Assembly (NCBI GenBank): GCA_963811885.1
Contig: CAWETB010000014.1
Span: 62,001-126,000 of the forward strand
Reading direction: 5' to 3'
Length of the DNA: 64,000 nt
From: Gaiellasilicea sp963811885
GTDB taxonomy: Bacteria > Actinomycetota > Thermoleophilia > Gaiellales > Gaiellaceae
Shown here: in pieces, positions 1 to 8,779 of the stretch
How the letters are laid out: each line of letters starts with the position of its first letter
Position numbering within the stretch: position 1 is the first letter of the stretch
Program-made: the position numbers and the translations under genes
The notes under the pieces: model-generated
Databases searched by the model: none
What the model was told of the DNA's origin: nothing
Seen by the model: only the letters and a program-made list of their open reading frames with translations

Positions 1-874
1 CACCGCGACCGACGAGCGAGATTCCGGCAATGGCACCGGCGAGGCCGCCGAGACCGAAAGCCGCCATGAGCGTGCCCACTCCGGGCTCGCCGATCCCGAG
101 CACATCGATCGCGACGACGACGAGGGTCACACCGAGCACGCCTCGCACGAAGGTCTGGGCGCCGAAGAGCGCGACGACGAGCCGCACCGGGGGGTTGCCG
201 GCGAGCGCGTGCACACCCTCCCGTAACTCCCCCCTGACTCCGGGGCGCACGCCGGCCCCGGTCGACGGCGTCCCGGCGCCGATCCCCGCGATCGCGGCGA
301 ACGAGAGAAACGAGATCGCGGCGCAAGCCCCGAAGACGGCGGCCGGCCCCGACACCGCGAGCAGCACGGCGGCCACCAGGGGACCGGCCAGCACAGCCGC
401 CGACTCCAGCGTGAGCGCCGCCACGTTCGATGCGGACAGCTCACGCGGCGACCGTGCGAGCAGCGGCACCAACGCCAGGTGGCAGGGCCGGTGGGCGGCC
501 AACGGCACCGCGGCCAGCACCGCCGACACGTAGACGACGATCGGCGGAGCGTCGAGAGCGAGCGCCGCGGCGGCGGCCAGGCAGGCGGCTCCTCGGATGA
601 GATGAACAGCGAGGAGGATTCGCTCGCGGCGATAGCGATCGCCGATGACTGCGACGAAGGGGGCGACGACCGCGCTCGGGACCATGCGAGCGAAGAGCAC
701 GAGCCCCACCGCTCGTGCGCCGTCGGCCTCGTACGCGACCACGCTCAGCGCCACCAGCGAGGCCCACTCCGCAGCGTGGAAGCCGCCCCACGCGAGCTCC
801 GCCCGGCGCAGCGCGCGATTCGTACACAGCTCCCCCAGAGCTGCCAGTCGCGCGCTGTTCGTCGTCGTCCCCAC
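1..874 (-). CDS. MFS transporter, C-terminus cut by the window edge
   Basis: The minus-strand frame reads as a continuous hydrophobic protein: about 290 residues from a GTG at 872-874 down to base 1, still open at the edge. It shows alternating membrane helices and short basic loops (for example VIGDRYRRERIL after the second or third helix), typical of a major facilitator permease of the drug-efflux type. The GTG is the first possible start after the stop codon of the upstream gene and lies 33 nt from it in the same frame, so the two are probably cotranscribed. The substrate cannot be told. The opposite strand is also open but has the biased composition of a shadow frame. Confidence 0.75.
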   Translation of the reverse strand, partial: MGTTTNSARLAALGELCTNRALRRAELAWGGFHAAEWASLVALSVVAYEADGARAVGLVLFARMVPSAVVAPFVAVIGDRYRRERILLAVHLIRGAACLAAAAALALDAPPIVVYVSAVLAAVPLAAHRPCHLALVPLLARSPRELSASNVAALTLESAAVLAGPLVAAVLLAVSGPAAVFGACAAISFLSFAAIAGIGAGTPSTGAGVRPGVRGELREGVHALAGNPPVRLVVALFGAQTFVRGVLGVTLVVVAIDVLGIGEPGVGTLMAAFGLGGLAGAIAGISLVGRG

Positions 875-907
875 CGCGGCGAGGATCTCAGCGACGGGGC
901 CTGGCGT

Positions 908-1486
908 CTACGTGGAGGACAACACGCGCTCGAGCTCGCGATGCGCGTGCTCGAGCACAGGCACGCCGTGGGAGACGAGTACCTGCTCGACCGGCAGGTC
1001 GAGCAGCGGCCGCAGCGACTCGCGCAGGTCGGCGTGCGTCCGCTTGCCGAGCCAGCCCTCGGGGCAGAGCCGGAGCGGGTCGTCCGTTGCACGCGGCTTC
1101 GCGCCTGCACCGAGCAGGACGTCGCCGGCGACGACTGCGCGCTGCTCCGGGAGCCAGTAGACCGCCTCCGCCGCCCGGGCGGTCTGGAAGGCACGGATCC
1201 CGCCGGGGAGACCGTCCGCCGCCTCCGTTGCCTCGACGCCGCGGTTGGCGAGCGGCCGCAGCGAGCGGGACGGCGCCCACGTGCGCGCCTTCAGGTCGGC
1301 AGTCCCGCGGGCGTGCCAGTAGACGGTGACGAGCACGTGCGCCGGCTTGCCGAGCTCGGCCGGCGGATCGAGCGGATCGATCAGGACGAGGCCGTCGGGC
1401 GTCTCGACCGCGAGCGAGCCGACGTCCTCCTCCCAGTGGTCGTGCCACGAGGTCCAGCGACGGAGCCCGGGCGCGATCTGCTCCAC
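908..1486 (-). CDS. MBL-fold hydrolase-like protein
   Basis: About 192 residues. The beginning (HWEEDVGSLAVETPDGLVLIDP) is the first beta-hairpin of metallo-beta-lactamase-fold proteins, and VVAGDVLLG plus the late VLVSHGVPV match the later metal-site strands. The canonical HxHxDH metal motif is not seen (TVYWHARGTAD stands at its place), so metal binding and catalysis are doubtful. The frame can begin at an ATG at 1525, but the GTG at 1486 starts one base after the uvrA stop and fits the fold better, so I prefer it. It probably forms an operon with uvrA upstream and the MFS gene downstream. No substrate is assigned. Confidence 0.65.
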   Translation of the reverse strand: MEQIAPGLRRWTSWHDHWEEDVGSLAVETPDGLVLIDPLDPPAELGKPAHVLVTVYWHARGTADLKARTWAPSRSLRPLANRGVEATEAADGLPGGIRAFQTARAAEAVYWLPEQRAVVAGDVLLGAGAKPRATDDPLRLCPEGWLGKRTHADLRESLRPLLDLPVEQVLVSHGVPVLEHAHRELERVLSST

Positions 1487-1487
1487 G

Positions 1488-4328
1488 TCAGGCTGCGACG
1501 GGCTCGCCGCGCGGGGCGAGCACACCGCGGAGGAACTGGCCGGTGAAGGAGCCCTCGGTCTCGGCCACCTGCTCGGGCGTCCCGGCGGCGATCAGCTCGC
1601 CGCCCGCCTCGCCGCCCTCGGGCCCGAGGTCGATCACCCAGTCGGCCTGCTTGATCACGTCGAGGTTGTGCTCGATCACGAGCACGGTGTTGCCGGCGTC
1701 GACGAGCCGCTGCAGCACCTCGAGCAGCTTCTCGATGTCGGCGAAGTGAAGGCCAGTGGTCGGCTCGTCGAGGATGTAGAGCGTGCTCCCGGTCGCGACC
1801 TTGCAGAGCTCCGCTGCGAGCTTGACCCGCTGCGCCTCGCCGCCCGAGAGCGTCGTCGCCGGCTGGCCGAGCTTGATGTAGTCGAGGCCGACGTCGTGCA
1901 GCGTCTGCAGCCGCCGCCGCAGCTTCGGGATCTTGGCGAAGAAGGTGAGCGCCTCCTCGACCGACATCTCGAGCACGTCCGCGATCGACTTGCCCTTGAA
2001 GCGCACCTCCAGCGTCTCCTTGTTGTAGCGGTGCCCGTGGCAGGTCTCGCAGGGCACGTAGACGTCGGGCAGGAAGTGCATCTCGATCTTGATCGTCCCG
2101 TCGCCCTTGCACGTCTCGCAGCGGCCGCCGCGGACGTTGAAGGAGAAGCGCCCCGGCTTGTAGCCGCGCACCTTCGCCTCGGGCGTGAGCGAGTAGAGCT
2201 CGCGGATGTGCGTGAACAGGTCGATGTAGGTGGCCGGGTTCGAGCGCGGCGTGCGGCCGATCGGCTTCTGGTCGATGTCGATCACCTTGTCGAAGACCTC
2301 GATCCCCTCGACCGAGTCGTGCTCGCCCGGCTTGACGCGCATCCGGTTGAGCCGGTTCGCGGCGGCCTTGTAGACGATCTCGTTGACGAGGGTCGACTTG
2401 CCGGAGCCGGAGACGCCGGCGACCGCGACGAACTTCGCGACCGGGAACTCGACGTCGATGTGCTTCAGGTTGTTCTCGGCCGCGCCGCGGACGGTGAAGT
2501 GGCCACGGTCCTCCTCGCGCCGCGGCGGGATCGCGATCCTCCGGGCGCCCGAGAGGAACTGGCCGGTGACCGAGCCCTTGACCCGCATCACGTCCTTCGC
2601 GGTGCCCTCGGCGACCACGTAGCCGCCGTGCTCGCCCGCCCCAGGCCCCATGTCGACGAGGTGGTCGGCGGTGCGCATCATCTGCTCGTCGTGCTCGACG
2701 ACGAGGACGGTGTTGCCGAGCGCCTTCAGCCGCTCGAGCGTCCCGATCAGCTTGTCGTTGTCGCGCTGGTGCAGGCCGATCGACGGCTCGTCGAGGATGT
2801 AGAGGACGCCGACCAGCTGCGAGCCGATCTGCGTCGCCAGCCGCAGCCGCTGCGCCTCGCCGCCCGAGAGGGTCTTGGCCGCGCGGTCGAGCTGGAGGTA
2901 GCCGACGCCGACGTTGTCGAGGAAGGTCAGCCGCTCGCGGATCTCCTTCACGATCCGATGGCCGATCAGCTCCTCCGTCGGGGTCAGGCCGAGCTCGTCG
3001 AGGAACGCGAGCGCGCGTGTGACGGACATCCGCGTGAAGCGGTGGATCGACTCGCCGCCGACCGTGACCGCGAGCACCTCCGGCTTCAGCCGGGCGCCGC
3101 CGCAGGTCGGGCAGGGCCGGAAGCTCATGTACTCCTCGATCCGCTCGCGCTGCTGGGAGGAGTCGGTCTCCTTGTAGCGGCGCTCGAGCGAGGAGACGAT
3201 GCCCTCGAAGGCCATCGTGTAGGAGCGCCGGCGTCCCATCCGGTTGCGGTACTGGACGTAGAGCTTGTCTCCCTTGGTGCCGTGCAGGAAGAGGTCCTGC
3301 TGCTCGGTCGTGAGGTCGCGCCAGGGCGTGTCGGGGTCGATCTCGTAGCGGTCGCAGATCGCCTGCACGATCGAGTCGTAGAAGCCGCCGTTCCCGACCG
3401 ACCAGGGCACGAGCGCGCCGTCGCCGATCGTGACGCTCGAGTCGGGGACGATCAGGTCGGGATCGATCTCGAGCTGGGAGCCGAGCCCGGTGCAGCGCGG
3501 ACAGGCGCCGTGCGGCGAGTTGAAGGAGAAGATGCGCGGCTGCAGCTCGGGCAGCGAGACGCCGTGCTCGGGGCAGGCGAACTTCTCGCTGAAGAGCATG
3601 GTCTCGCCGTCGACGACGTCGATCGCAACGAGGCCGTCGGCGAGCGCGGCCGCCGTCTCGACCGACTGGGTCAGCCGCTGGCGCAGGTCGGGCTTGAGCA
3701 CGAGCCGGTCGACGACGACGTCGATCTCGTGCTTGAACTTCTTGTCGAGGACGATCTCCTCCTCGAGCAGCCGGATCTCGCCGTCGACCTTGACGCGCGT
3801 GAAGCCGTCGGCCCGCAGCTCGTCGAGCACGTCGCGGAACTCGCCCTTGCGGTCGCGCACGATCGGCGCGTTGACCGTGAACTTCGCCCCCTCCGGCAGC
3901 GCCAGGATCTGCTCGACGATCTGGTCGAGGCTCTGGCCGGCGATCGGGCGGCCGCAGACGGGGCAGTGCGGACGACCGACGCGCGCATACAGCAGCCGCA
4001 GGTAGTCGTAGATCTCGGTCACCGTCCCGACCGTCGAGCGCGGGTTGCGCGAGGTCGTCTTCTGGTCGATCGAGATCGCCGGCGAGAGCCCGTCGATCGA
4101 GTCGACGTCGGGCTTCTCCATCATCTGCAGGAACTGCCGCGCGTACGCGGAGAGGCTCTCGACGTAGCGGCGCTGGCCCTCGGCGTAGATCGTGTCGAAC
4201 GCAAGCGAGGACTTGCCGGACCCGGAAAGCCCGGTGATGCAGACGAGGGCGTTCCGCGGCAGCCGGACGTCGATGTCCTTGAGGTTGTGCTCGCGGGCCC
4301 CGTGGACGATCAGCTCGTCGGTGGCCAT
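1488..4328 (-). CDS. uvrA: UvrABC system protein A (excinuclease ATPase)
   Basis: 946 residues, normal length for UvrA. It is the damage-recognition ATPase of nucleotide excision repair and loads UvrB on damaged DNA. Seen in the sequence: Walker A GLSGSGKSSLAF near residue 35 and a second, GVSGSGKSTLV, in the C-terminal half; two ABC signatures (TLSGGEAQR, both halves); zinc-finger cysteines CPVCGRPI near residue 120, CPRCTGLG, CPTCGGARL, and CETCKGDG with CETCHGHR. The start ATG is 20 bases from a LexA box (4349-4362), so SOS control is likely. uvrB lies 6 kb away on the same strand as a separate unit. The frame is intact. Confidence 0.98.
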   Translation of the reverse strand: MATDELIVHGAREHNLKDIDVRLPRNALVCITGLSGSGKSSLAFDTIYAEGQRRYVESLSAYARQFLQMMEKPDVDSIDGLSPAISIDQKTTSRNPRSTVGTVTEIYDYLRLLYARVGRPHCPVCGRPIAGQSLDQIVEQILALPEGAKFTVNAPIVRDRKGEFRDVLDELRADGFTRVKVDGEIRLLEEEIVLDKKFKHEIDVVVDRLVLKPDLRQRLTQSVETAAALADGLVAIDVVDGETMLFSEKFACPEHGVSLPELQPRIFSFNSPHGACPRCTGLGSQLEIDPDLIVPDSSVTIGDGALVPWSVGNGGFYDSIVQAICDRYEIDPDTPWRDLTTEQQDLFLHGTKGDKLYVQYRNRMGRRRSYTMAFEGIVSSLERRYKETDSSQQRERIEEYMSFRPCPTCGGARLKPEVLAVTVGGESIHRFTRMSVTRALAFLDELGLTPTEELIGHRIVKEIRERLTFLDNVGVGYLQLDRAAKTLSGGEAQRLRLATQIGSQLVGVLYILDEPSIGLHQRDNDKLIGTLERLKALGNTVLVVEHDEQMMRTADHLVDMGPGAGEHGGYVVAEGTAKDVMRVKGSVTGQFLSGARRIAIPPRREEDRGHFTVRGAAENNLKHIDVEFPVAKFVAVAGVSGSGKSTLVNEIVYKAAANRLNRMRVKPGEHDSVEGIEVFDKVIDIDQKPIGRTPRSNPATYIDLFTHIRELYSLTPEAKVRGYKPGRFSFNVRGGRCETCKGDGTIKIEMHFLPDVYVPCETCHGHRYNKETLEVRFKGKSIADVLEMSVEEALTFFAKIPKLRRRLQTLHDVGLDYIKLGQPATTLSGGEAQRVKLAAELCKVATGSTLYILDEPTTGLHFADIEKLLEVLQRLVDAGNTVLVIEHNLDVIKQADWVIDLGPEGGEAGGELIAAGTPEQVAETEGSFTGQFLRGVLAPRGEPVAA

Positions 4329-4348
4329 TCGGCGACCATTCTAGCGCG

Positions 4349-4362
4349 CGAACACATGTTCG
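4349..4362. promoter_or_regulatory. LexA (SOS) box upstream of uvrA
   Basis: CGAACACATGTTCG is a perfect inverted repeat of the CGAAC-N4-GTTCG type used by LexA in Gram-positive bacteria and actinobacteria. It lies 20 bp before the uvrA start codon, where bound LexA would cover the promoter. The divergent permease gene starts 40 bp on the other side and might be affected too. No comparable box is seen before uvrB. Confidence 0.85.
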
Positions 4363-4402
4363 TACAAGGGTAGCGTTCGCGTCGGCGGGGAAGGCTCGCG
4401 GC

Positions 4403-5467
4403 GTGAAGGAGACCGCTCAGCGGGCAGCGCTCGTCACCCTCGTCGCGGGCGGGATCGTCGTGCTCGCCCTCGCCGTCTGGCAGCTGAAGCTGGTCGCCGC
4501 GCTGCTCTTCCTCGCGTTCATCCTCGCCGCCGCGATGCGCCCGACGGTCGACCGGCTGGCGGCGCGCCGGATTCCCCGCGGCGTCGGGATCGCGCTCCAC
4601 TACGTCGTCTTGATCGGGCTCGTCGCCGGCTTTCTCTGGCTGGTCGTGCCACGGGCGATCGACCAGGTCGACAACGCACTGGGCGGGATCCCGACGACGC
4701 GCTCCGACCTCGGCGAGCAGGCGCGCGCGTCGACCGGGATCAAGCACGACATCCTCGTCGGCCTGCAGCGCCGCCTCGACGAGCTGCCCAGCGGCGCCCA
4801 GCTCGTCGATCCCGCTGTCGAGGTCACGCGGCTGGTGTTCGAGGTCGGGCTCGGGATCTTCTTCGTGCTCGCAAGCGCCGCCTACTGGATCTTCGAGCGC
4901 GACCGTGCCGAGGACTTGCTCTGCTCACTGCTCCCCCGGCCGAAGCGGAAGCGCGTACGCGACACGTGGGAGCTGATCGACGCGAAGCTCGGCGCCTACG
5001 TCCGCGGACAGGCGGTGCTGATCGTGCTCGTCGGCACCGTGCTGTCGCTCGCGTTCTGGGCGATCGGCCTCCCGTACTGGATCCTGCTCGGGGCGTTCGC
5101 CGGGGTCGTCGAGATCATCCCTGTGATCGGCCCGCTGGCGGCCGGGGCGCTTGCGGTCGGGGTCGGGCTGACCGTCTCCTGGCAGACCGCGCTCGCAGCT
5201 GGTCTAGCGGTGCTCGCGGTGCGGCTGCTGGAGGACTACCTCGTGATCCCGCGGCTGCTCGGCGACGCCGTCGGCCTGACGCCGCTCGTCGTGCTCGTCG
5301 CCGTGACGACGTGCGGGCTCCTCTTCGGTGGGTTCGCGATCATCCTCGCGATCCCGCTCGCCGCCGTGATCGCGACGCTGATCGACGTGATCGTGCGCGA
5401 CAAGGACCCGGCGGACGAGGACGTCCCGACCGTGATCTTCTCCGCGAAGGACGCCGAAGCCGGCTAG
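4403..5467 (+). CDS. AI-2E family transporter (PerM/TqsA-like)
   Basis: 354 residues from a GTG start preceded by a GGGGAAGG ribosome site. The protein has two N-terminal helices (residues about 10-45), a third at 68-85, a long soluble stretch, and four to five helices in the C-terminal half. It carries the family hallmarks LRRPKRKRVRDTWE-like basic loop, PYWILLGAFAGVVEIIPVIGP and LLEDYLVIPRLLGDAVGL. Family members include the TqsA autoinducer exporter and various PerM-like permeases, so the actual substrate is unknown. It diverges from uvrA and converges on the small gene at 5469. Confidence 0.85.
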   Translation: MKETAQRAALVTLVAGGIVVLALAVWQLKLVAALLFLAFILAAAMRPTVDRLAARRIPRGVGIALHYVVLIGLVAGFLWLVVPRAIDQVDNALGGIPTTRSDLGEQARASTGIKHDILVGLQRRLDELPSGAQLVDPAVEVTRLVFEVGLGIFFVLASAAYWIFERDRAEDLLCSLLPRPKRKRVRDTWELIDAKLGAYVRGQAVLIVLVGTVLSLAFWAIGLPYWILLGAFAGVVEIIPVIGPLAAGALAVGVGLTVSWQTALAAGLAVLAVRLLEDYLVIPRLLGDAVGLTPLVVLVAVTTCGLLFGGFAIILAIPLAAVIATLIDVIVRDKDPADEDVPTVIFSAKDAEAG

Positions 5468-5468
5468 G

Positions 5469-5735
5469 TCACGCTTTGCGCCAGCGGCCGAAGATCAAGC
5501 CGCCGAGGGTGAAGCCGAGGCCGAAGGTGCCGAGCGCGAACGCGCCGACGGCGACCGTCTTCCGCGCCATCGAGAGCCGGTTCCAGCGGCCGAGCGCCTC
5601 CTGCTCCTCGGTCGTCAGCGGCTCGCCGCGGCGCTGCTTGCGAAGCGCGCCACCCGCCCTCAGCCCGAGATAGAGGTCGTCGAAGATCTCCGGGGAGTCG
5701 TTGCCCGACTCTGTGTCTGAACCGGTGTCGGCCAT
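5469..5735 (-). CDS. Small single-helix membrane protein
   Basis: 88 residues. The N-terminal half is soluble and acidic (SDTESGNDSPEIFDDLYLGL), followed by a basic segment and one C-terminal membrane helix (AVGAFALGTFGLGFTLGGLIFG) ending in RWRKA. An in-frame upstream ATG at 5783 would add 16 residues but overlaps the divergent phosphoesterase gene. The ATG at 5735 is therefore more likely. No family is recognised and no function is proposed. Confidence 0.6.
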   Translation of the reverse strand: MADTGSDTESGNDSPEIFDDLYLGLRAGGALRKQRRGEPLTTEEQEALGRWNRLSMARKTVAVGAFALGTFGLGFTLGGLIFGRWRKA

Positions 5736-5762
5736 GGTCGGACTGTATAGCCTCCTTCGACC

Positions 5763-6591
5763 GTGTCGACCCGTGTCCTGCACGTCTCAGACCTGCACTT
5801 CGGCCGGAACGACAAGCCGGAGTCGATCGAGGCGCTGGGGCGACTGGTCGAGGAGGCGCGGCCGGAGCTCGTGATCGCGAGCGGCGATCTCACCCACCGT
5901 GGGCTGCGCAGCCAGCACGAGCGCGCAGCCGACTTCCTCAGGGGACTCGGGCTGCCGCTGGTGGCGGTCCCGGGGAATCACGACATCCCCTACACCTTCC
6001 CGAAACGCTTCACGCAGCCCTGGCACGAGTTCGAGCGGCTCTGGGAGACGACGGAGCCCGTCTACCGCTCGGAGGGCGTCGTCGTCGCCGGGCTCAACTC
6101 GGTGCGGCCGTGGCGGCACCAGTCGGGACGGCTCCGCGACGCCCAGGTGGAGAAGGCGGCGGAGACGTTCGCGGGGATCCCGACGACTGCCTACCGGATC
6201 GTCGCCCTCCACCACCATCTGCTCGGAGCGCCCTGGCGGTCGCGGAAGAAGCCGGTGGCGAACCGGAACCGCGTCCTCGCCGGGCTCGTCGAGGCCGGCG
6301 CCGACCTGATCCTGGCGGGCCACATCCACCAGAGCACCGTCGCCGAGCGGCGCGAGTTCGAGCTCTCGACGCCGGAGGGCGAGCACGCCGTCGTCGTCTC
6401 GATCGCACCCGGTTTCGGCCAGCCCCGGCCGAACCGCCGCGGCGAGGCCCGCGGCCTCCACGTCTACGAGATCGAGGCCGAATGCGCTGCGCATCCTCAC
6501 CTACATCTGGCGCGAGGACGGCTGGGGGCTGACGGCCGTGCGAACGTTCCCGCGCGGCCGCCAGCCTCTTGCCTTCGAGTCGCCCGGCTAG
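5763..6591 (+). CDS. Metallophosphoesterase (calcineurin-like), one apparent frameshift
   Basis: About 275 residues when read through one frameshift. Metal-site motifs are in order: DLHFG (residue 9), SGDLTHRG (40), GNHD (71), HHHLLG (149) and GHIHQ (180). This is the complete set for a binuclear metal phosphoesterase of the CpdA/YkuE type. Near 6480 the frame is lost after HVYEIEAE and resumes one base on as LRILTYIWREDGWGLTAVR, ending at TAG 6589-6591. Whether this is a sequencing indel or a mutation cannot be told. The final CTAG is shared with the stop of the convergent membrane protein gene. Substrate unknown. Confidence 0.8.
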
Positions 6592-6866
6592 ACCGTGGCG
6601 CGTGTCCCGCCGCGCCCGGCGACGGCGCGGTAGATCAGCAGCAGGACGATCGACCCGACGATCGCGGTCAGCCAGCTGCTGAGATCCCAGAACTCGTCCA
6701 TCGGGTCGGCGCCGAAGAGCGCGGCGGCGAGGAAGCCGCCGAGGATCGCGCCGACGATCCCGATCAGCGTCGTGATGATGAACCCGCCCGGGTCGTCCCC
6801 CGGCAGCAGCGCCTTGGCGATCGCCCCAGCGATGGCGCCAAGGATGATGAACGCGATGATGCCCAT
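6588..6866 (-). CDS. GlsB/YeaQ/YmgE family membrane protein
   Basis: 92 residues with three membrane segments. It opens MGIIAFIILGAIAGAIAKAL and has the glycine-zipper stretch GIVGAILGGFLAAALFG, the signature of this stress-associated family (once misnamed transglycosylase-associated). The ATG at 6866 has a good ribosome site (TGGAGGTTT) just upstream, and codons before it are not family-like. Its role is not established; members are often induced by cell-envelope or salt stress. Its TAG stop interlocks with that of the phosphoesterase gene in CTAG. Confidence 0.88.
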   Translation of the reverse strand: MGIIAFIILGAIAGAIAKALLPGDDPGGFIITTLIGIVGAILGGFLAAALFGADPMDEFWDLSSWLTAIVGSIVLLLIYRAVAGRGGTRATV

Positions 6867-6991
6867 GAAACCTCCAGATTCGATTACCACTCTCGAACGG
6901 AAAATCCCGTCCTCCGGATACGCGCAAAACGCAGGGTGAGAAATGCCCTGGAAACGGCTAGAGTCAGGCGACTGCGAGCCGAGGAGAGACG

Positions 6992-8491
6992 ATGGAAGAG
7001 CGCTTTGACGAGCTGAAGACACGCCTGGCCGAGATCCACGACCTGCGCCGGTCCCTGGAGATGCTCTTCTGGGACCAGACCGTGATGATGCCGCCCGGCG
7101 GCGGCCCGGTCCGCGGGCAGCAGCTGACGACGCTCGACAAGATCGCGCACGAGAAGTTCGTCTCCGACGACATCGGCGTGCTGCTCGAGGATCTCACCGA
7201 GTACGAGCAGCAGCTCGACTACGACTCCGACGACGCGTCGCTGATCCGCACGACCCGCCGCGACTACGACAAGCTGCGCCGCGTCCCGGCCGAGCTCGCC
7301 GCCGAGATGACCGGCGCGGCCGCCGAGGCGCACGACGTCTGGGCCAAGGCGCGCGAGGAGAACGACTTCGCACTCTTCCTCCCCCACCTCGAGCGCGCGG
7401 TCGAGCTGAAGCGCCGGTACATCGACTGCTTCGAGGGCTACGACGAGCCGTACGACGTCCTCCTCGACGACTTCGAGCCGGGGATGAAGACGGCCGAGGT
7501 GCGGGCGGTGTTCGACGACCTGAAATCGGAGCTCGTCCCGCTGATCGCCGAGATCGGCTCGGTCGACGGCGACGACGCGTTCCTGTCCGGCCCGTGGCCG
7601 ATCGACGCGCAGCACGCGTACTCGCTGGACATCATCAGGCGCTTCGGCTTCGACGAGTCGTTCGCCCGGCTCGACCTGACCGTGCACCCGTTCGCGGCCA
7701 GCTCCGGCACGCAGGACATCCGCCTGACGACCCGCTACAAGGACGATGACATCACGTCGATCTTCACGGCGATGCACGAGTGCGGGCACGGCCTCTACGA
7801 GCACGGCGTCTCGCCGTCGCTCGAGCGGACGCCGCTCTGCCACGGCGTCTCCTCGGCGCTGCACGAGTCGCAGAGCCGGATGTGGGAGAACATCGTCGGC
7901 CGCAGCCGCGAGTTCTGGAACTACTTCTACCCGTCCTTCCAGGAGGCGTTCCCCGAGGCCGTCGGCGACGTCGACCAGGAGCGCTTCTACCGGGCGATCA
8001 ACCGCGTGAAGCCCTCGTACATCAGGGTCGACGCGGACGAGGCCACGTACAACCTCCACATCATCCTCCGCTTCGAGCTGGAGCAGGCGATCTTCGCCCG
8101 CACGATCGAGCTGAAGGACCTGCCGGAGGAGTGGAACCGCCGCTTCGAGGAGTATCTCGGGATCCCGGTTCCGACCAACACGCTGGGTGTGCTCCAGGAC
8201 GTGCACTGGTCGGGCGGCGGCTTCGGCTACTTCCCCACCTACTCGCTCGGCAACATCGTCTCCGTGCAGATCTGGGAGAAGGTGCTCTCGGAGCTGCCCG
8301 ACCTGCCCGACCAGTTCGAGCAGGGCGAGTTCGGCCAGCTGCACGAGTGGCTGCAGACGCGGCTCTACGCTCTCGGCCGCAAGTTCACCCCGCAGGAGAC
8401 GCTCGAGCGCGTCGTCGGGACGCCGACGATCGACGCGGCGCCGTACGTCCGCTACCTCAAGGACAAGCTGGGGGCGCTGACCGCGGCCTAG
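6992..8491 (+). CDS. M32 family metallocarboxypeptidase (Taq type)
   Basis: 499 residues, full family length. This cytoplasmic zinc carboxypeptidase removes C-terminal residues from peptides. The HEXXH site is HECGH at residues 262-266, with the downstream zinc ligand in the HESQSRMWEN segment. The family stretches FEPGMKT, HPFAASSG and FWNYFYPSFQ are all present. The ATG has a GAGGAGA ribosome site. Divergent from the GlsB-type gene with 125 bp between. The frame is intact. Confidence 0.93.
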   Translation: MEERFDELKTRLAEIHDLRRSLEMLFWDQTVMMPPGGGPVRGQQLTTLDKIAHEKFVSDDIGVLLEDLTEYEQQLDYDSDDASLIRTTRRDYDKLRRVPAELAAEMTGAAAEAHDVWAKAREENDFALFLPHLERAVELKRRYIDCFEGYDEPYDVLLDDFEPGMKTAEVRAVFDDLKSELVPLIAEIGSVDGDDAFLSGPWPIDAQHAYSLDIIRRFGFDESFARLDLTVHPFAASSGTQDIRLTTRYKDDDITSIFTAMHECGHGLYEHGVSPSLERTPLCHGVSSALHESQSRMWENIVGRSREFWNYFYPSFQEAFPEAVGDVDQERFYRAINRVKPSYIRVDADEATYNLHIILRFELEQAIFARTIELKDLPEEWNRRFEEYLGIPVPTNTLGVLQDVHWSGGGFGYFPTYSLGNIVSVQIWEKVLSELPDLPDQFEQGEFGQLHEWLQTRLYALGRKFTPQETLERVVGTPTIDAAPYVRYLKDKLGALTAA

Positions 8492-8495
8492 CGGA

Positions 8496-8768
8496 TCAGG
8501 AGCTCGCGAAGCGAACCGCGGCGCGGGCCTTGGCCTTCGCGGCCTCGACGTCGCGGTCGCGCGGCGGCGCGGAGGTGACGAGCGCCTCCAGCAGACGCCT
8601 CGACGCTGCCGTGACCTCGTCGACGGCGCGCGCGAACGCTGCCTCGTTCGCCTTCGACGGCTTCGTCGAGCCGCTGATCTTGCGGACGTACTGCAGCGCT
8701 GCCGCCTCGACCTCCTCGGGCGTGGCGGCGGGCTCGAAGTTGTGCAGCACTTTGATGTTCCGGCACAT
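8496..8768 (-). CDS. DUF2277 family protein
   Basis: 90 residues beginning MCRNIKVLHNFEPAATPEE, the almost invariant start of DUF2277. The middle (ALQYVRKISGSTKPSKANE) is also typical. The function of the family is not known. The gene follows uvrB by 11 nt and is probably cotranscribed with it. A ribosome site (GGAGGAGA) precedes the ATG. Confidence 0.85.
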   Translation of the reverse strand: MCRNIKVLHNFEPAATPEEVEAAALQYVRKISGSTKPSKANEAAFARAVDEVTAASRRLLEALVTSAPPRDRDVEAAKAKARAAVRFASS

Positions 8769-8779
8769 GGCGTCTCCTC

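Noticed and set aside
1326..4373. A 1015-codon open frame on the plus strand opposite uvrA.
   Set aside because: Its composition (Leu/Asp/Val/Arg repeats) is that of an antisense shadow of a GC-rich gene, and uvrA on the other strand is fully conserved.
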